DNA from: Antedon mediterranea
Lineage: Eukaryota > Echinodermata > Crinoidea > Comatulida > Antedonidae
Assembly: GCF_964355755.1 (NCBI RefSeq)
Contig: NC_092671.1
Span: 2,858,501 to 2,922,500 of the forward strand
DNA length: 64,000 nucleotides
Direction: 5' to 3'
Under the pieces are notes generated by a model that searched no databases, was not told the DNA's origin, and was given only the letters and a program-made list of their open reading frames with translations. This document shows positions 11,990 through 23,430 of this stretch, piece by piece. Numbering within the stretch: position 1 is the stretch's first letter; each line of letters starts with the position of its first letter. The translations under genes were made by a program, and so were the position numbers.

Positions 11990-13220
11990 AGCAATTCGGA
12001 TGCTAACAATGTTTTTATTTAGTATGACATATAATTATTACTACTTAATTAGTTTCAATGCTATTTTGATTTGATTTTTAAACCCGCTGTCACGTACATC
12101 ATTAAACATCTACATTTTATCGATTCTACTTTAACTGCAAAACTATATTAGTGATGGAAATGTACGTATTTAGCTATTTACGTTATTTGATCTATAATAT
12201 AGATGACGGTACATTTTAAAAGACGAGTGCGTGCAAACATTAATCATTAATCGATCTATCTATCGAGTTTCCATTAGGCATAAGTATTATTATGATTTTT
12301 TAAATTGAAAATAAGCAAATAAAGAGTGAATAAATGAAATAGGTTCGACAAAACTAATTTTATTTTCAATGATTTAAAAAGTTAAACAATTTGTGTACAT
12401 TTAAACATATCTCAATTATGTCTGAATGTCATGCTGTAATTCAGCTTTTTTTCGCATTGTTTACCTGTTTTATTAACTATTATTATCTATTATTATTGTT
12501 GTTGCTTGACCTTACAAGGCCAGTGTACAATCTACTACCGGGTACCCGTCATATGCATTAATAACTAAACTTACAGTAAGGTCATATTTGTTATTGTTTG
12601 GTTTTGATAGGCCTCTTGTGAAACTAAAAATTACGGAATAAGTTGTCATATTGTGATATTATTATGGTGTACATGGTACTTAATGATGTACAGAAAGCTG
12701 GCGCATTCTCGTACCGAAATGCAGAGCCATTTAAAATAAGTTTCTGCCGAAATGCACCGCGCTTCACGCGCGCGTTAACTATAATCACCTTTGTGACGTC
12801 AATGACGAACAGTCGGAAAGTATTTATGTTATGATTTCTGGGAGCTATGTTATAAACTGAAACTAAAGCGATTACGCAATGTAAGCCTATGTAATGTTGG
12901 TTTACATATAGAATTGAATGATGTGTTTTGATTGTTTTCTTTTTAGATATCTCATCAAATGAACTCAAAGGCCATATTGCTGTTATGCACAAATACAATG
13001 AATAAAACATAAGTCCAGGTCCTCTAGATTACAAAGGCGATTATAATTATTACGTGTTTCGGTTTTCCTCCACCAACCATTCGTCGGAATCGTTGCTAGG
13101 CCGCTGGGAACCAATCATGTGGAGGCTACAAAAGGGCTTTAGAAATCGTTCGATGTCATTATATGCAAATTTGAAGACGTGTTTACAATACATAAATGGT
13201 CAGGATCAACAACTCAGTCG
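11990..13220. other. Intergenic, no gene supported
   Basis: A minus-strand open frame of 128 codons (12624-13010) lacks any recognisable domain, and a plus-strand frame overlaps it. No repeats or RNA genes noticed. Confidence 0.5.
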
Positions 13221-13499
13221 GTGGTAGCTTAAACATTTAATAGTGTCCATGAAAAGACTAAAAACAAAACGTCACAGATATCATTATCATGATAGATTTT
13301 AGGCAAGTGAGAATAGAGTTGATCCGATTTGAGAACGTCTACCCACATGCCACAAATTCTCATTGCAACAATAGTTTTTAAATAGGCCTCCTCAGAGTCA
13401 TTAATTAAGAAAGGGGTATTGAAGTACCACATTTCTGACACCAAACATTTATAGCAGGGGAAAATCTCTCGGCAATAATACAATGATAGACGTGGGGTA

Positions 13500-13645
13500 A
13501 TCACTCCGGAGAAAATCACACAAATGGGTATCTCACGGAAGAATTCACATCGTGTACCCCCGGAGAAATTCATACAAATGGGTATCTCCCGGAAGAATTC
13601 AGAAACGGGTGTCCCCTGGAGCAATTCACATAAATAGGGTATCCC
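13500..13645. repeat. ~57-bp tandem repeat, about 2.3 copies
   Basis: Phrases of the type CGGAGAAATTCATACAAATG followed by GGTATCTC.CGGAAGAATTC recur with about 57-base spacing. They account for the repetitive N-terminal half of an otherwise unsupported minus-strand open frame (13229-13669). Confidence 0.7.
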
Positions 13646-13927
13646 CGTGACAAATTTCTCGATTAGCAAACCACCTGTAGGCGTGACGCAGTTATTGAGA
13701 AATACAACAATAATCAGTTTTTCACTTCCGTATTCTTTTTCTATTGTTATTCAGGAAGATATCACGCTACTCATGCAACCGCAATCTATTTTTTGGATTG
13801 CCAAAAACAAGGTCTTTCTATCGACGTAGTCGTGTGAATGTCTTAAAACGACGTAGCCTCAAATTGAAATATTCTATAAACGTCAAAACAGTCAAAGCAC
13901 TAGATAAAGACAATTCAATTTCACGCG

Positions 13928-14200
13928 CGATCATGTTTGTACGCGCGCGTGTGTAGCACTGATAGTGTTTGTACGTGCGCGTTGTAATACTGATAATGTT
14001 TGTACGCGCGCGTTGTAATACTGATAGTGTTTGTAAGCGCGTTGTTATACTGATAGTATTTGTACGCGCGCGTTGTAATACTGATAGTGTTTGTGCACGT
14101 AGGTGTTAATACTGGCAGTGTGTGTACGCGCGAGTGTACTACTGATGGTGTTTGTACGCGCCTGTAATATCGATAGTGTTTGTACTCGCGCGTCCCTGTT
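13928..14200. repeat. ~32-bp minisatellite rich in (CG/TG) steps
   Basis: Eight or so diverged copies of TACTGATAGTGTTTGTACGC followed by GCGCGT. The alternating purine-pyrimidine blocks (TGTACGCGCGCGT) are the kind that can adopt Z-DNA. Non-coding. Confidence 0.8.
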
Positions 14201-15660
14201 ACTGAACATAAAACTATCTATCTATCCGCTTCAGGGTTGTATCCACTTTTATTCTGTTGTATCTTAGTATAAGCGTTTAAGTTTTTATTATTTTTTTCAA
14301 ATATACTATTTAATGACAATTGAATCTTATTTTGATTCATAAGATTATAATAAGTTAGGTATGGTCTGGTAAACTATATTAAAGGAAAAGGAAATAAATA
14401 CACTGGCGTCAAAAACTTATGTCTGTAAAGGCTTAGTAAAATAAGTATACAAAAGCAAGTCGCAACAATATATGTTTTAAAAATAGGCCTCTATATTGGC
14501 CCAAAAAAGCTTGAACATAAATACAGTATTTGTTTTAATAGTTTTACTTTTACTCTTAAATTCAATACTACGCCTATACTAAATAGCATAATTTATAATA
14601 CTGTATCTAATGTTTCTTTAAAAAAATTTAAGTTCTTCAATGGAGGATGTTTTGGTATTGTTATTTTGTGAAGATCAGGAATTGATTGATTGAATTTAAA
14701 TGGTGAATCTGTTTCTCTGTTAATTTTTGTTTACATTCTAAACATTAGCTGAAAAATTAAGTAGTCCATCCGTACAGATGGTTCAATTCAAGAACCACAA
14801 CAATGACGTCATAATCAATGTTTCCACTTGTTGTTTGTTTTCTCAAATACTGTTTAAGATGTCATTGTTTGAATTATGTTCCCATGCGGCCGGTCATAGA
14901 CCTCATATCGTCGCCTGTCACTATAATTGAGAAAGAACATTCGGATGAAAATGTTAACAATTAGGCCTATTTGAATTAAATAATAATGATTACGGTCAGT
15001 CACAAAATTGAAGTGAAGATTATTGTTATCATATTATTGTAAAAAACTCAACATTACATTAATGTCAGCTTCATTTCTTGATTTAAGCAATACCCCAACC
15101 GCCAACCTTTCCCTATCAATCACGACCCCAACCCCACCAATCATGACCCCCACCCCACCAATCACGACCCCCCCCCCCCCCCCCAATTTAAAAATCATGG
15201 CCGTTGCTTCCTAGATTCCATGTTATATAGTTATGAAATAAATAACGACGAATATGCCTACTTAACATATCACAAAAAAATTAACTGGTGGTTTTGAGCA
15301 GAAATATCTATCACTAATTTTCACACGAAATAATCTTACGATAGAAAGAAAAACATCCATTATGAGTCCATACTGGTCCTAACTGGAAACCCATAATGAA
15401 CTATGTTGTAATACACACTAACCATGACGTCAATTGTTTGTACTGTACTTTCGTTTTATGTTATAAAACCTACCACGGAGTCTTCGATTAATATTAATTC
15501 AATTTAAAAAAAAATATTATTTTTAATCATTTATTATTCCAAATAATGTGTTATTCTATGTAATATAATATATATAATAATAATTGCATTTTCCCACTGT
15601 TATGTGGAGATGTTTATCCCCTATATCATAAACGCTTATATGAGAAGAGTTCAATCACCT
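14201..15660. other. Intergenic / upstream of transporter gene
   Basis: A+T-rich with no gene. A short tandem at 15113-15185 repeats ACCCCACCAATCA-type units and ends in a 15-base C run. It lies about 500 bases upstream of the transporter TATA box. Confidence 0.5.
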
Positions 15661-15683
15661 TCGATTGCGTAACATATCGAAGC

Positions 15684-15690
15684 TATAAAA
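15684..15690 (+). promoter_or_regulatory. TATA box of the SLC16-like gene
   Basis: TATAAAA, 127 bases upstream of the ATG at 15811, followed by an E-box-like CAGCTG at about 15701. This implies transcription starting near 15715 and a 5' leader of about 95 bases. The position fits the downstream gene; function is inferred. Confidence 0.55.
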
Positions 15691-15810
15691 GAGCCAAACA
15701 GCTGATCGCGCTTTGTTTCTCGTTAGTCGGCTGTGGACCGCGTTAGGCCTAATAACTGTCAAAAGATTGCTGTCGAAAAGACTGATATTCTGCTGTCAAA
15801 CACCATCAAC

Positions 15811-18800
15811 ATGGGCCTACAACACGCGCTGTACAACAACTGGGGCTGGGTGCTGGTTATCTGCTCATTTGTCATCACCATTCCTCTTCATGGAATCGAA
15901 TACAGTTACAATTCGTTAATGGTCTGGTTTCAAGATGAATTCGGTACAAGCAAATCTGAAACAGGTACGAACACTTTTTCTAAGATTAGTAATAATTCAT
16001 ATTTTACTCATGTATTTCATCATTTAATTTTATATTTTAGTGTAAATATAGGTTAATAATTAATTATCATAAAAAATAGTTATGATAACTAATTAATGTT
16101 TATGTTAATTATTTTAGGTCTATAATGCATATTTTACTACGGTTAAACTTGGATTCTCTATTGTTTTATAAACCATTAAAAAAAAGTCTCCGAAGTCTCT
16201 CTAAAATGTTTTTATATTTTTAAAATATTCATTTTGTTATGTAGTAGGCCTACTGTATCATGCATTAGGCCTAACATTAAGACATTCATTCATATTCAAT
16301 TATTACTATACTACGTTTTGTTTTATAAACCATAAAAAGTCTCTCTAAAATGTTGTTAATTTTAAAAATATTCATTACAACATATTTCATTTTGTTATGT
16401 AATATCATGCAAATACCTAACATTATTAAGACATTACTACATCATTATACAGGATCGTATTAAAAAGATAATTGCCTTCCGTAATGTATCTTTTTTAAAG
16501 ACCATTGTCTAAGGACCTGAGTTAGACAAAGGCACCTGTAATAGAATATCTTAATTTTTTAAGCAAACACCATTACAGAGCCTTAATTTTGATGACCTAT
16601 AACATTTTAATTAATTTCTATACAGAGGGTTATTTAATTTTGATGTGGCTAGATTCATCCAGTTTTAGCCATCAAACTATTATTAAAGAATTCACATTCA
16701 GTTGATTACACCACATACATAGTCAGCATACACAAAGCATGGACATTTCGTCAAAAATTTCGCAATTCTTAGTAATTGTTATTAGGCCTATTAACCGTTT
16801 ATTTCACAATAGATCCTTTCAGAATAGAACTGGTAGAACTTCACATTTAAATGAGAAGTTCTAATCAGCCAATCAGATACGAATATTTTTTGTTACTAAG
16901 GGTTTTTTTTTCTCCTCTCCTTAAATTGCAATTTTTGACGCATTAAAAGGTTCGAAGTCCGAAGTCGAATCTATAATCTATTGTCAAGGTAAATTAATGT
17001 TACCAGGCTTGTTATTAATTAATCTAAAGCCATACCCGGCTGTTAAAAAAAGTCGTATAACTGTTACTAATTTTTATTATACCAGCTTATAATTTTGCCT
17101 GCCACCTAATCTTTAAACGTCTTACGATACGAGAGGCTTATATTGGCCTATTCCTAATTTGCATACGATTTTTTCTCGGTTCATGTTCTTGACCAATCAC
17201 TAACGTAATTTTCTTGTTGCTATGCTTGACCATGGATGAATACAATAGACCTAACAATGATTTTATTTTGTTTTGTGAGGAAGTAAAGAGGCCAGTGGTT
17301 AATGCATATTTCATTGTTAATTCAATATGCGGATAATTTGTTCTAATACGGTATTAATTATGTGATTCTCCTGCAAATTGATTTTATAAATGTCAGATTT
17401 TGAAAATTATTCCGGAAAAATCTATTGTCTTTAATATACTGAATATTCATTTTCTTAATCTTTATACAGTGTATATGTGTTTGATTCTCTTTATAAATGT
17501 CAAATTTTGAAAATCATTATACAGTAAACTTCAGGACATATTCGTGACACCTTCGGGACACCTTCGGGATCGACCTACAAAGTGTATATGGGCCGTTTTC
17601 ATTTTAGGCCTATGTTAAAACAAAAATGTATCATTCGTTCGTTTCACAGGAAAGTGTCCCGGGGTGTCCATTAAATGGTGGTGACCCGAAAGGGGACTTA
17701 GTGTCTAATTAAAAATAGTATTGCGTATACACATTGAAATTATTTTAGGCGATTATCTTTTTAATGATATGAATCTATGGAATTAATTTGTGATTCATCC
17801 AAATCAAAATTAGTAAAACGTTAAATTATTAAAGTTTGACCTATGGAACCATAACAAAGTGGATGGCCAAGGACACGAGCGGACACAAATAACTATTGTT
17901 GTCTTATGTTTATAACGATTGGTAGGCTAATTAACCTATCCAGGTAACCAGTGTATACGCATGCGCAATTAATTAGCATACAATCGTCTAATACATTGCC
18001 TATATTAGGCGAGTATACTTTGGATTGCCTTGGTAATTCGGTATTGTAAAGTAATTTAATGCTCTATAGGTTGCAAAGGGCTCACTAGCGCATCCTGACT
18101 TTCAGCACCACTTACAAGAATAACCAATACATGTTGGCTGTAATCTTTCGCAATGACATCCGCATATCCCGTTGTTTTCGTTAAAGGAAATACCAGCTAA
18201 TAATCTATTTTTACAATACAATAAATAACCTGGCTGCGACACATATTTGACAGTATATTGATCGTTTCGAAATATACACTTTATGTTGATCATTTTGATA
18301 AGAACATGAAACTGATAATGTGTCACGTGCTTGAAACATTATAAAGTGACATTAGTCATGTGAACATCACGTGGGCTCGTTATCACCTAATAAGATTATG
18401 ATGATCATCAAAACACCATTTTTAATAGGCCTTATACATAATGACACATTGTTAATGGAAGGTGGGAAGGGTGGGGAGGGGATAATTAATAATTTGGTTA
18501 TGACGAACCTATATAATACTTTGAGTATACAAAAAACTTAAAGTTTACAATAAACAACATAGGCTTACGTTTATTATAGTATCAATTTTAAAATATGTTT
18601 TTATAATTTTCTAATTAAAGACGCCGACTATATTTTAAAATTATGAAAACACTTTTTATCAACTTAATATCATTTTATATTTTTCAGGTTTGGCAGGAAC
18701 CATCGCGATTGGACTTTTGTCTTTGTCGTCACCGATCTCGTTCTACCTCATGGAATACTTTTCAACGCGTGCCATTGTCATGCTCGGCATGGCTATGTGT

Positions 18801-21800
18801 TCCGCTGGACTTTTCGCATCCTCATTCGTGACGTCACTCCCGTACCTGTACTTCACGTATGGCGTAATGTACGGAATGGGTTCAAACTTCGCACACGTAC
18901 CAGGTTTAGCGTTAATTATTAAATATTTTCCTAAGAAACACACCGTCAGTTCTACGTGCATTGCGCAACTCGGTGCAAGTGTTGGTAAGTAACCTTTCCT
19001 CCACACACACACGCACACCCACCCACCACCCCCCACCCACACACAACTACCACACGTCATTTGACTTTAAGACTAGGCCTACACGAAAAAAGATAAGCTC
19101 ATACGCTATCGCAGTTTCGCAGTAGCGTCAACCTTAACTGCGCCCAACACAAATGCATTATTTGGTCTATTTGGGAACTAATGACAATATCATGAATGAC
19201 AATGGATACAAGTTAGTGATTACAAGTAAACAATACGAGTACGATTTCATCCTAATTGTCCAAGCCTGCCAACTTCCTTAAAATTAATTGTACCTTATCA
19301 AACAGCATTTTTAATTGCGTGCTGAGTGACGGATGACTATACAACGTCATCAATTACCTCCCTAACTTAATGAATCGTTCACAATGAAATTAAACTATTA
19401 ACTTAACTAAAACCAATGAAGTTGAAAATGAAATAATTCCTATAAAAGAACAAAGTCAACAATTACAACCCCAACCCCCTCGGCCAAACATTGTGTAAGA
19501 AAAAACAACGTAAATATAATTGGTTAGGAATAGAATATCATGCTATAATACCTACAGTCTAGGTCCTAAACGGCGTTTTGGCTTAATTTTGGTAAAAATA
19601 TAAACATTTTGCCACATTTGGCGTTTCATACTTGTGGCACCTTTCGTAAAGAAATACAAAAAAGACAACACTTGGTCCACAATCTAAACGAAACAGTTTT
19701 GTATCAGACCTCCATCTTTAATACCATTATGATCGACGGTAGTTTCTTCTTTGTATTTACTTTATCGTTATATTTTCAATAGGTGTGATTGCACTGCCAG
19801 TAATCGTTGAGACAATGTTTGGTCAACTTGGATGGAGAGTTTCCCTAAGGATTTTTGCCGGAGTTCTACTGATGACGGGAACGCTGGGAATTGTGTTCGT
19901 ACCCCCATCAGCAGTCGATGAACGCCGAAATTCCAAAGAGATTGAATCTCTGAAAGACCCTGAAAAGGACAGAGCCATGCTGGAGAAACAAGGCCTAGAA
20001 AAAATTGAATTACCAAAGAAAAGTTTCGTCAAACGATACAAGGATTTTATGTCTCAAACTAAGTTCTGGGTGACAGAACTGCTATTCTTCACAATGGCAG
20101 TCGGAGTGACAATGAGTTTAACGAATATTGTAAGCATTAGAACGAAATATAACCATAACAAATGATTGAACGTCATGCGCAAGCGCTGGATTCAAATTTA
20201 CATTCACGATGGCGCGCGTAAGCACAACTCAAGTGAGTTCCGCCAATCAGGTCAGGTGAACTAACGCTTGACATTGGCGCGATCACGTCCTTGTATTGCT
20301 TCCAAATGGGAACCAAGCTTCATAGTTATTAGACAATGTTTCCGCAATTTTCTGAATTAAACAGAAATTATATTTTTGTTTTGCCAAAAGATAATTGTAA
20401 ATTTCCTAAAAACAGAATTATTTTGATATTATCGTAACTCGATTATAGGATATTATTGTAACTGATTATGTTTTCAACATGACGTGTGAACTTCATTCAA
20501 GCCAAACTAATTTGTGTCTTTGGTTTTTTTTCTTCTTCTAGGGAAGCTTTCTATCCGAGACGTCATTAAGCGAAGACATGCAGGTTTTGGTGTTAAGTGT
20601 GATGGGTACCGGTGATTTGGCTGCCCGATTGTTTGTCGCCATTTTTGTCGAGCGTCTTCCATTTTCTAGGACAACATATTTCAGTATTTCCTGCCTTATT
20701 GCTGGTGTTCCTTTCTTTTTCTTAGTTGCTGCGTCCGATTCAGTTCCACTTCTTATTGGACTATTAATTTGTAAGTTAATGTTATGATTAAATGTAGACC
20801 TATTAGTACTAATAAATTGAATAAGATTTCAACCATCCCAATTGACAAGTTAGACGATTGATTGAAACTGATGTTCTCCACTCTAGGCGAATCTATTCGC
20901 GCGAATAAACCATTCCTGCACTCAAAAGCTTTGTCCCCACTATAGGAGCCTTGCAACGTACGGAAGAACATACACAAGTATAATTTGACCAATCACAACG
21001 CGACGATGAATCTTATCTATCGCGTCGTCATTGGATCAAATTTACGTTGCGCTTACGTCTTTGCGCATTATTTTCGTGATAAAGTATATGAAATGAATAC
21101 GCATGCGCATAAACCAATGTTTTCTTTGAAAAACATTCTTCACTCGCAAATATGCTTTTGCTAAATGAAGTAAAAATTTTGATAATGGATGGTATGGATT
21201 AAAAACCAAACTTATTGGGCGGAAAAGATTCGTTTACATCCGATCGTTAAAATACTCTTAATCATGTTTTAAAAATCATGCGACGACCTAATCATATTCT
21301 CTACTTGGCACGATAATACAACCCACAGTTATTAATTTATATCATACTAATTGAATGTATTTTTTTTCTTTCTTGCAGTAATTAATTTTGGTAGAGGTAG
21401 CTTATTTGGTATGATTGTTTCTGTCGGCGTGGAGATTTTTGGCGCGGAAAATTCAGACGAGTCAACAACAAGCGTATTCTTTGCGTTTGGTCTCGGTGGT
21501 CTGCTCGCTGCTCCTGTCGGTGGTAAGTAAACAAAAATTTAAAATTGTTTCAACATCAAACAATGTTGACCTTTTTTATATAATAAAACAATAAATAGAA
21601 TCCAACATTTAGGACACCGGGATACAATATATTCATGGTATAACACTAAGACAGCCAACCCTCTACTCGAAGAGGGACACTGTCCCGAAAGTGTCCCCTT
21701 TATAGGGGTCCTAGTAATAGTATAATTTGTAAATTCAGCAAAAGTCAGCAAAAGGCATACCGTATTACGACAAAACAATGTAATGTCATATTTTTTCATC

Positions 21801-22104
21801 AACAACGACGTCCTAGATAACGACGACGGTACTGTTTGATATTTAAACAAAATGTTAAACATTTCGTTATTTTTTTTCTTTTTTAGGTGCAATTTCCGAT
21901 GCAACAGGAACATACATGGCAACTTTCTACTTTTGTGGTACATTGTGTGTGTTAGCGTTTGTAATTGCAACCATTCTTGCGAAGTTAAGACGGAATGCTA
22001 AGTACAAACTATACGAAGCTTCCACCGAATCACCGATCGTCTACGTTTTCCCGGGCGTAAGCAGCGGAGCTGAAGAATACGAAACGTATATCACGTCAGT
22101 TTAA
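15811..22104 (+). CDS. SLC16/monocarboxylate-transporter-like MFS protein, six exons
   Basis: Exons 15811-15964, 18688-18984, 19783-20129, 20542-20770, 21379-21522 and 21887-22104 join in phase at GT..AG junctions to give 462 codons. Twelve hydrophobic segments are visible, split by a charged loop (about residues 198-245), as in the MFS 6+6 fold. SLC16 hallmarks: an N-terminal NNWGWVLV (the family usually has DGGWGW), YFPKKHTVSSTCIAQLGAS in TM4-5, an Asp291-LAA-Arg295 pair in TM8 matching the proton/substrate pair of MCT1, and GAISDATGTY after TM11. It is a plasma-membrane carrier, probably of a monocarboxylate or related small solute; the substrate is not determinable. The start is the first in-frame ATG, in good Kozak context. 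Introns 3 and 4 carry MITEs. Confidence 0.92.
17523..17705. repeat. Dispersed 'GTGTCCC' MITE-like repeat in intron 1
   Basis: Contains ACAGTAAACTTCAGGACA, two CACCTTCGGGA phrases and GGAAAGTGTCCCGGGGTGTC. Related pieces occur at about 21640-21710 (in intron 5 of the same gene) and 59395-59548, so it is a dispersed non-coding element. Confidence 0.6.
18980..19060. repeat. (CA/CCAC) simple repeat next to exon 2 donor
   Basis: Directly after the exon 2 splice donor lies CACACACACGCACACCCACC and further C/A-rich sequence. It is a simple repeat within intron 2 with no sign of coding function. Confidence 0.7.
20200..20322. mobile_element. MITE fragment, 'GGTTCCCACTAG' family, in intron 3
   Basis: Diverged copy with internal CAAGTGAGTT...CCAATCAGG, ACGTCCTTGTATTGC and the terminal GGGAACCAAGCTTCA. 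It lies within intron 3 of the transporter gene and does not disturb the splice sites. Confidence 0.6.
20940..21070. mobile_element. MITE relative in intron 4
   Basis: Inverted arms TTTGACCAATCACAACGCGA / TCGCGTCGTCATTGGATCAA and the outer GCAACGTACG / ACGTTGCGCTTACGT mark a diverged member of the same MITE superfamily, lying within intron 4. Confidence 0.6.
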
Positions 22105-22195
22105 GTGGGCCTACAATCGAAACATATATCACGACAGTTTAAGTGTGCCTACAACCGAAACGTATAGGCCTATCACGTCCGTGGGCCTACAACCG
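22080..22195 (+). repeat. 38-bp tandem repeat spanning the stop codon
   Basis: The last codons, stop and first 3' UTR bases (CGAAACGTATATCACGTCAG, then TTTAAGTGGGCCTACAA) recur at 22118 and, degraded, at 22156. The duplication puts a second in-phase-looking tail and stop just downstream of the real one. Confidence 0.8.
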
Positions 22196-23430
22196 CGCCC
22201 TTATCGTCCAAACTCGCAATAAAAATAAATGAACGTTATGTACACGCATTTATCATGTATATAGTTGTTAACTTATTCGCTTTATACCTCTTTTTATATT
22301 TTGTAAGAAGTGTAGATATTAGAAAGACAAAAACGCCGTTATTTTGTTATCGTCTTGCCAATAACAAAATTGTCAAAGAGCAATGAAAAATTGAAAATGA
22401 AAAGTGCGTATAATGATTAATATAAGAGCCTTGTAGTAAAATAAATTTTGAAATATGGAATAGTTTTTTTAGTAATACTATTTTTAATATAAAATTATTT
22501 TTACAATTGATTGATGCCGTGAACCAGTAGCAGAAATGTTACTATTTTTAAAGAATATTTTTTATATACTAAACTATGTTACTGTGTTTCCAATACACCT
22601 TTTATAATGTTGTTATTTTGTTAGTAGAAATGTAAAGAATTTCCTTCCGGTTATAATATAAAGACCAGCAATAACTTTACATTTCAAAAATTTAATATCA
22701 ATAATAAAAGGGTATTGACGTTATGTGCTAATTTGTTTGAAGTAATGTGTTAATTATTTATAAGACAAATATGGAAAAGTAAATCGTTGGATGTTTATTT
22801 AAATATAAACAGTGATATTAAATAATGAATAACAATCTACTATTGACACTACTGCAGTAAATGTCATGTTATGATCCAGTAACTTTCCATACAATATGTA
22901 TAGGATACTCTTTATTGAAATTGACGCATAAACGCTGCAAAAGCCATACAATTTCTGCAGACATTAATACATTTACTGCAGTAATAGTAGCGATTGTTTT
23001 GAAAACAGATTATTATTTTTTGTCTTGATTAGTTTTTAAAAGTTTGTCTACAATATTAAATATCTACACTGTGCATTCCTTTTTACAGTAAATTATCTTA
23101 GGTCTATTATTTGTGAATTAAAATAGATATATATTGTTATGTTGCCTACTGCCTTACACACATTGAAAGGCTTAAATTATCTATGAATTAACTGTACGTT
23201 TTTTTCTATATTTTAGACATTTTTGTATAATGATAACAGTCTTAAGTGATAGTATTTTATTGTAATCACTTTAAGAAACCTGTTATAAAATTAAATTTTG
23301 ACAGTTTATAGTATGTTTAATCATGGAGGTATAATATATATTTTATACCTCCATGGTTTAATCATAGAATGAACTATTATTATTAATAAAGTGACACGAC
23401 TACTAACTACAGTATTATTGTTGTTTATAT
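22105..23430 (+). other. 3' UTR and downstream region of transporter gene
   Basis: Candidate poly(A) signals AATAAA lie at about 22217-22227 and 22440. The rest is A/T-rich with no gene. It includes the mini-palindrome at 23322, listed separately. Confidence 0.5.
23322..23355. mobile_element. Mini-palindrome with 7-bp flanking repeat (copy b)
   Basis: Arms CATGGAGGTATAA / TTATACCTCCATG around an A/T loop. The seven bases on each side are identical (GTTTAAT), as expected of a target-site duplication. Same design as the elements at 11031, 39578 and 60332. Confidence 0.75.

Noticed and set aside
12624-13010. Minus-strand frame of 128 codons
   Set aside because: No recognisable motif and composition typical of non-coding A/T-rich DNA. 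An overlapping plus-strand frame of similar quality exists.
13229-13669. Minus-strand frame of 146 codons
   Set aside because: Its N-terminal third is a 57-bp tandem repeat and the rest shows no known domain. A host exon cannot be excluded but is not supported.
21539-21970. Minus-strand frame of 143 codons over the transporter
   Set aside because: It overlaps the well-supported exon 6 and intron 5 of the plus-strand carrier gene and has no motif.
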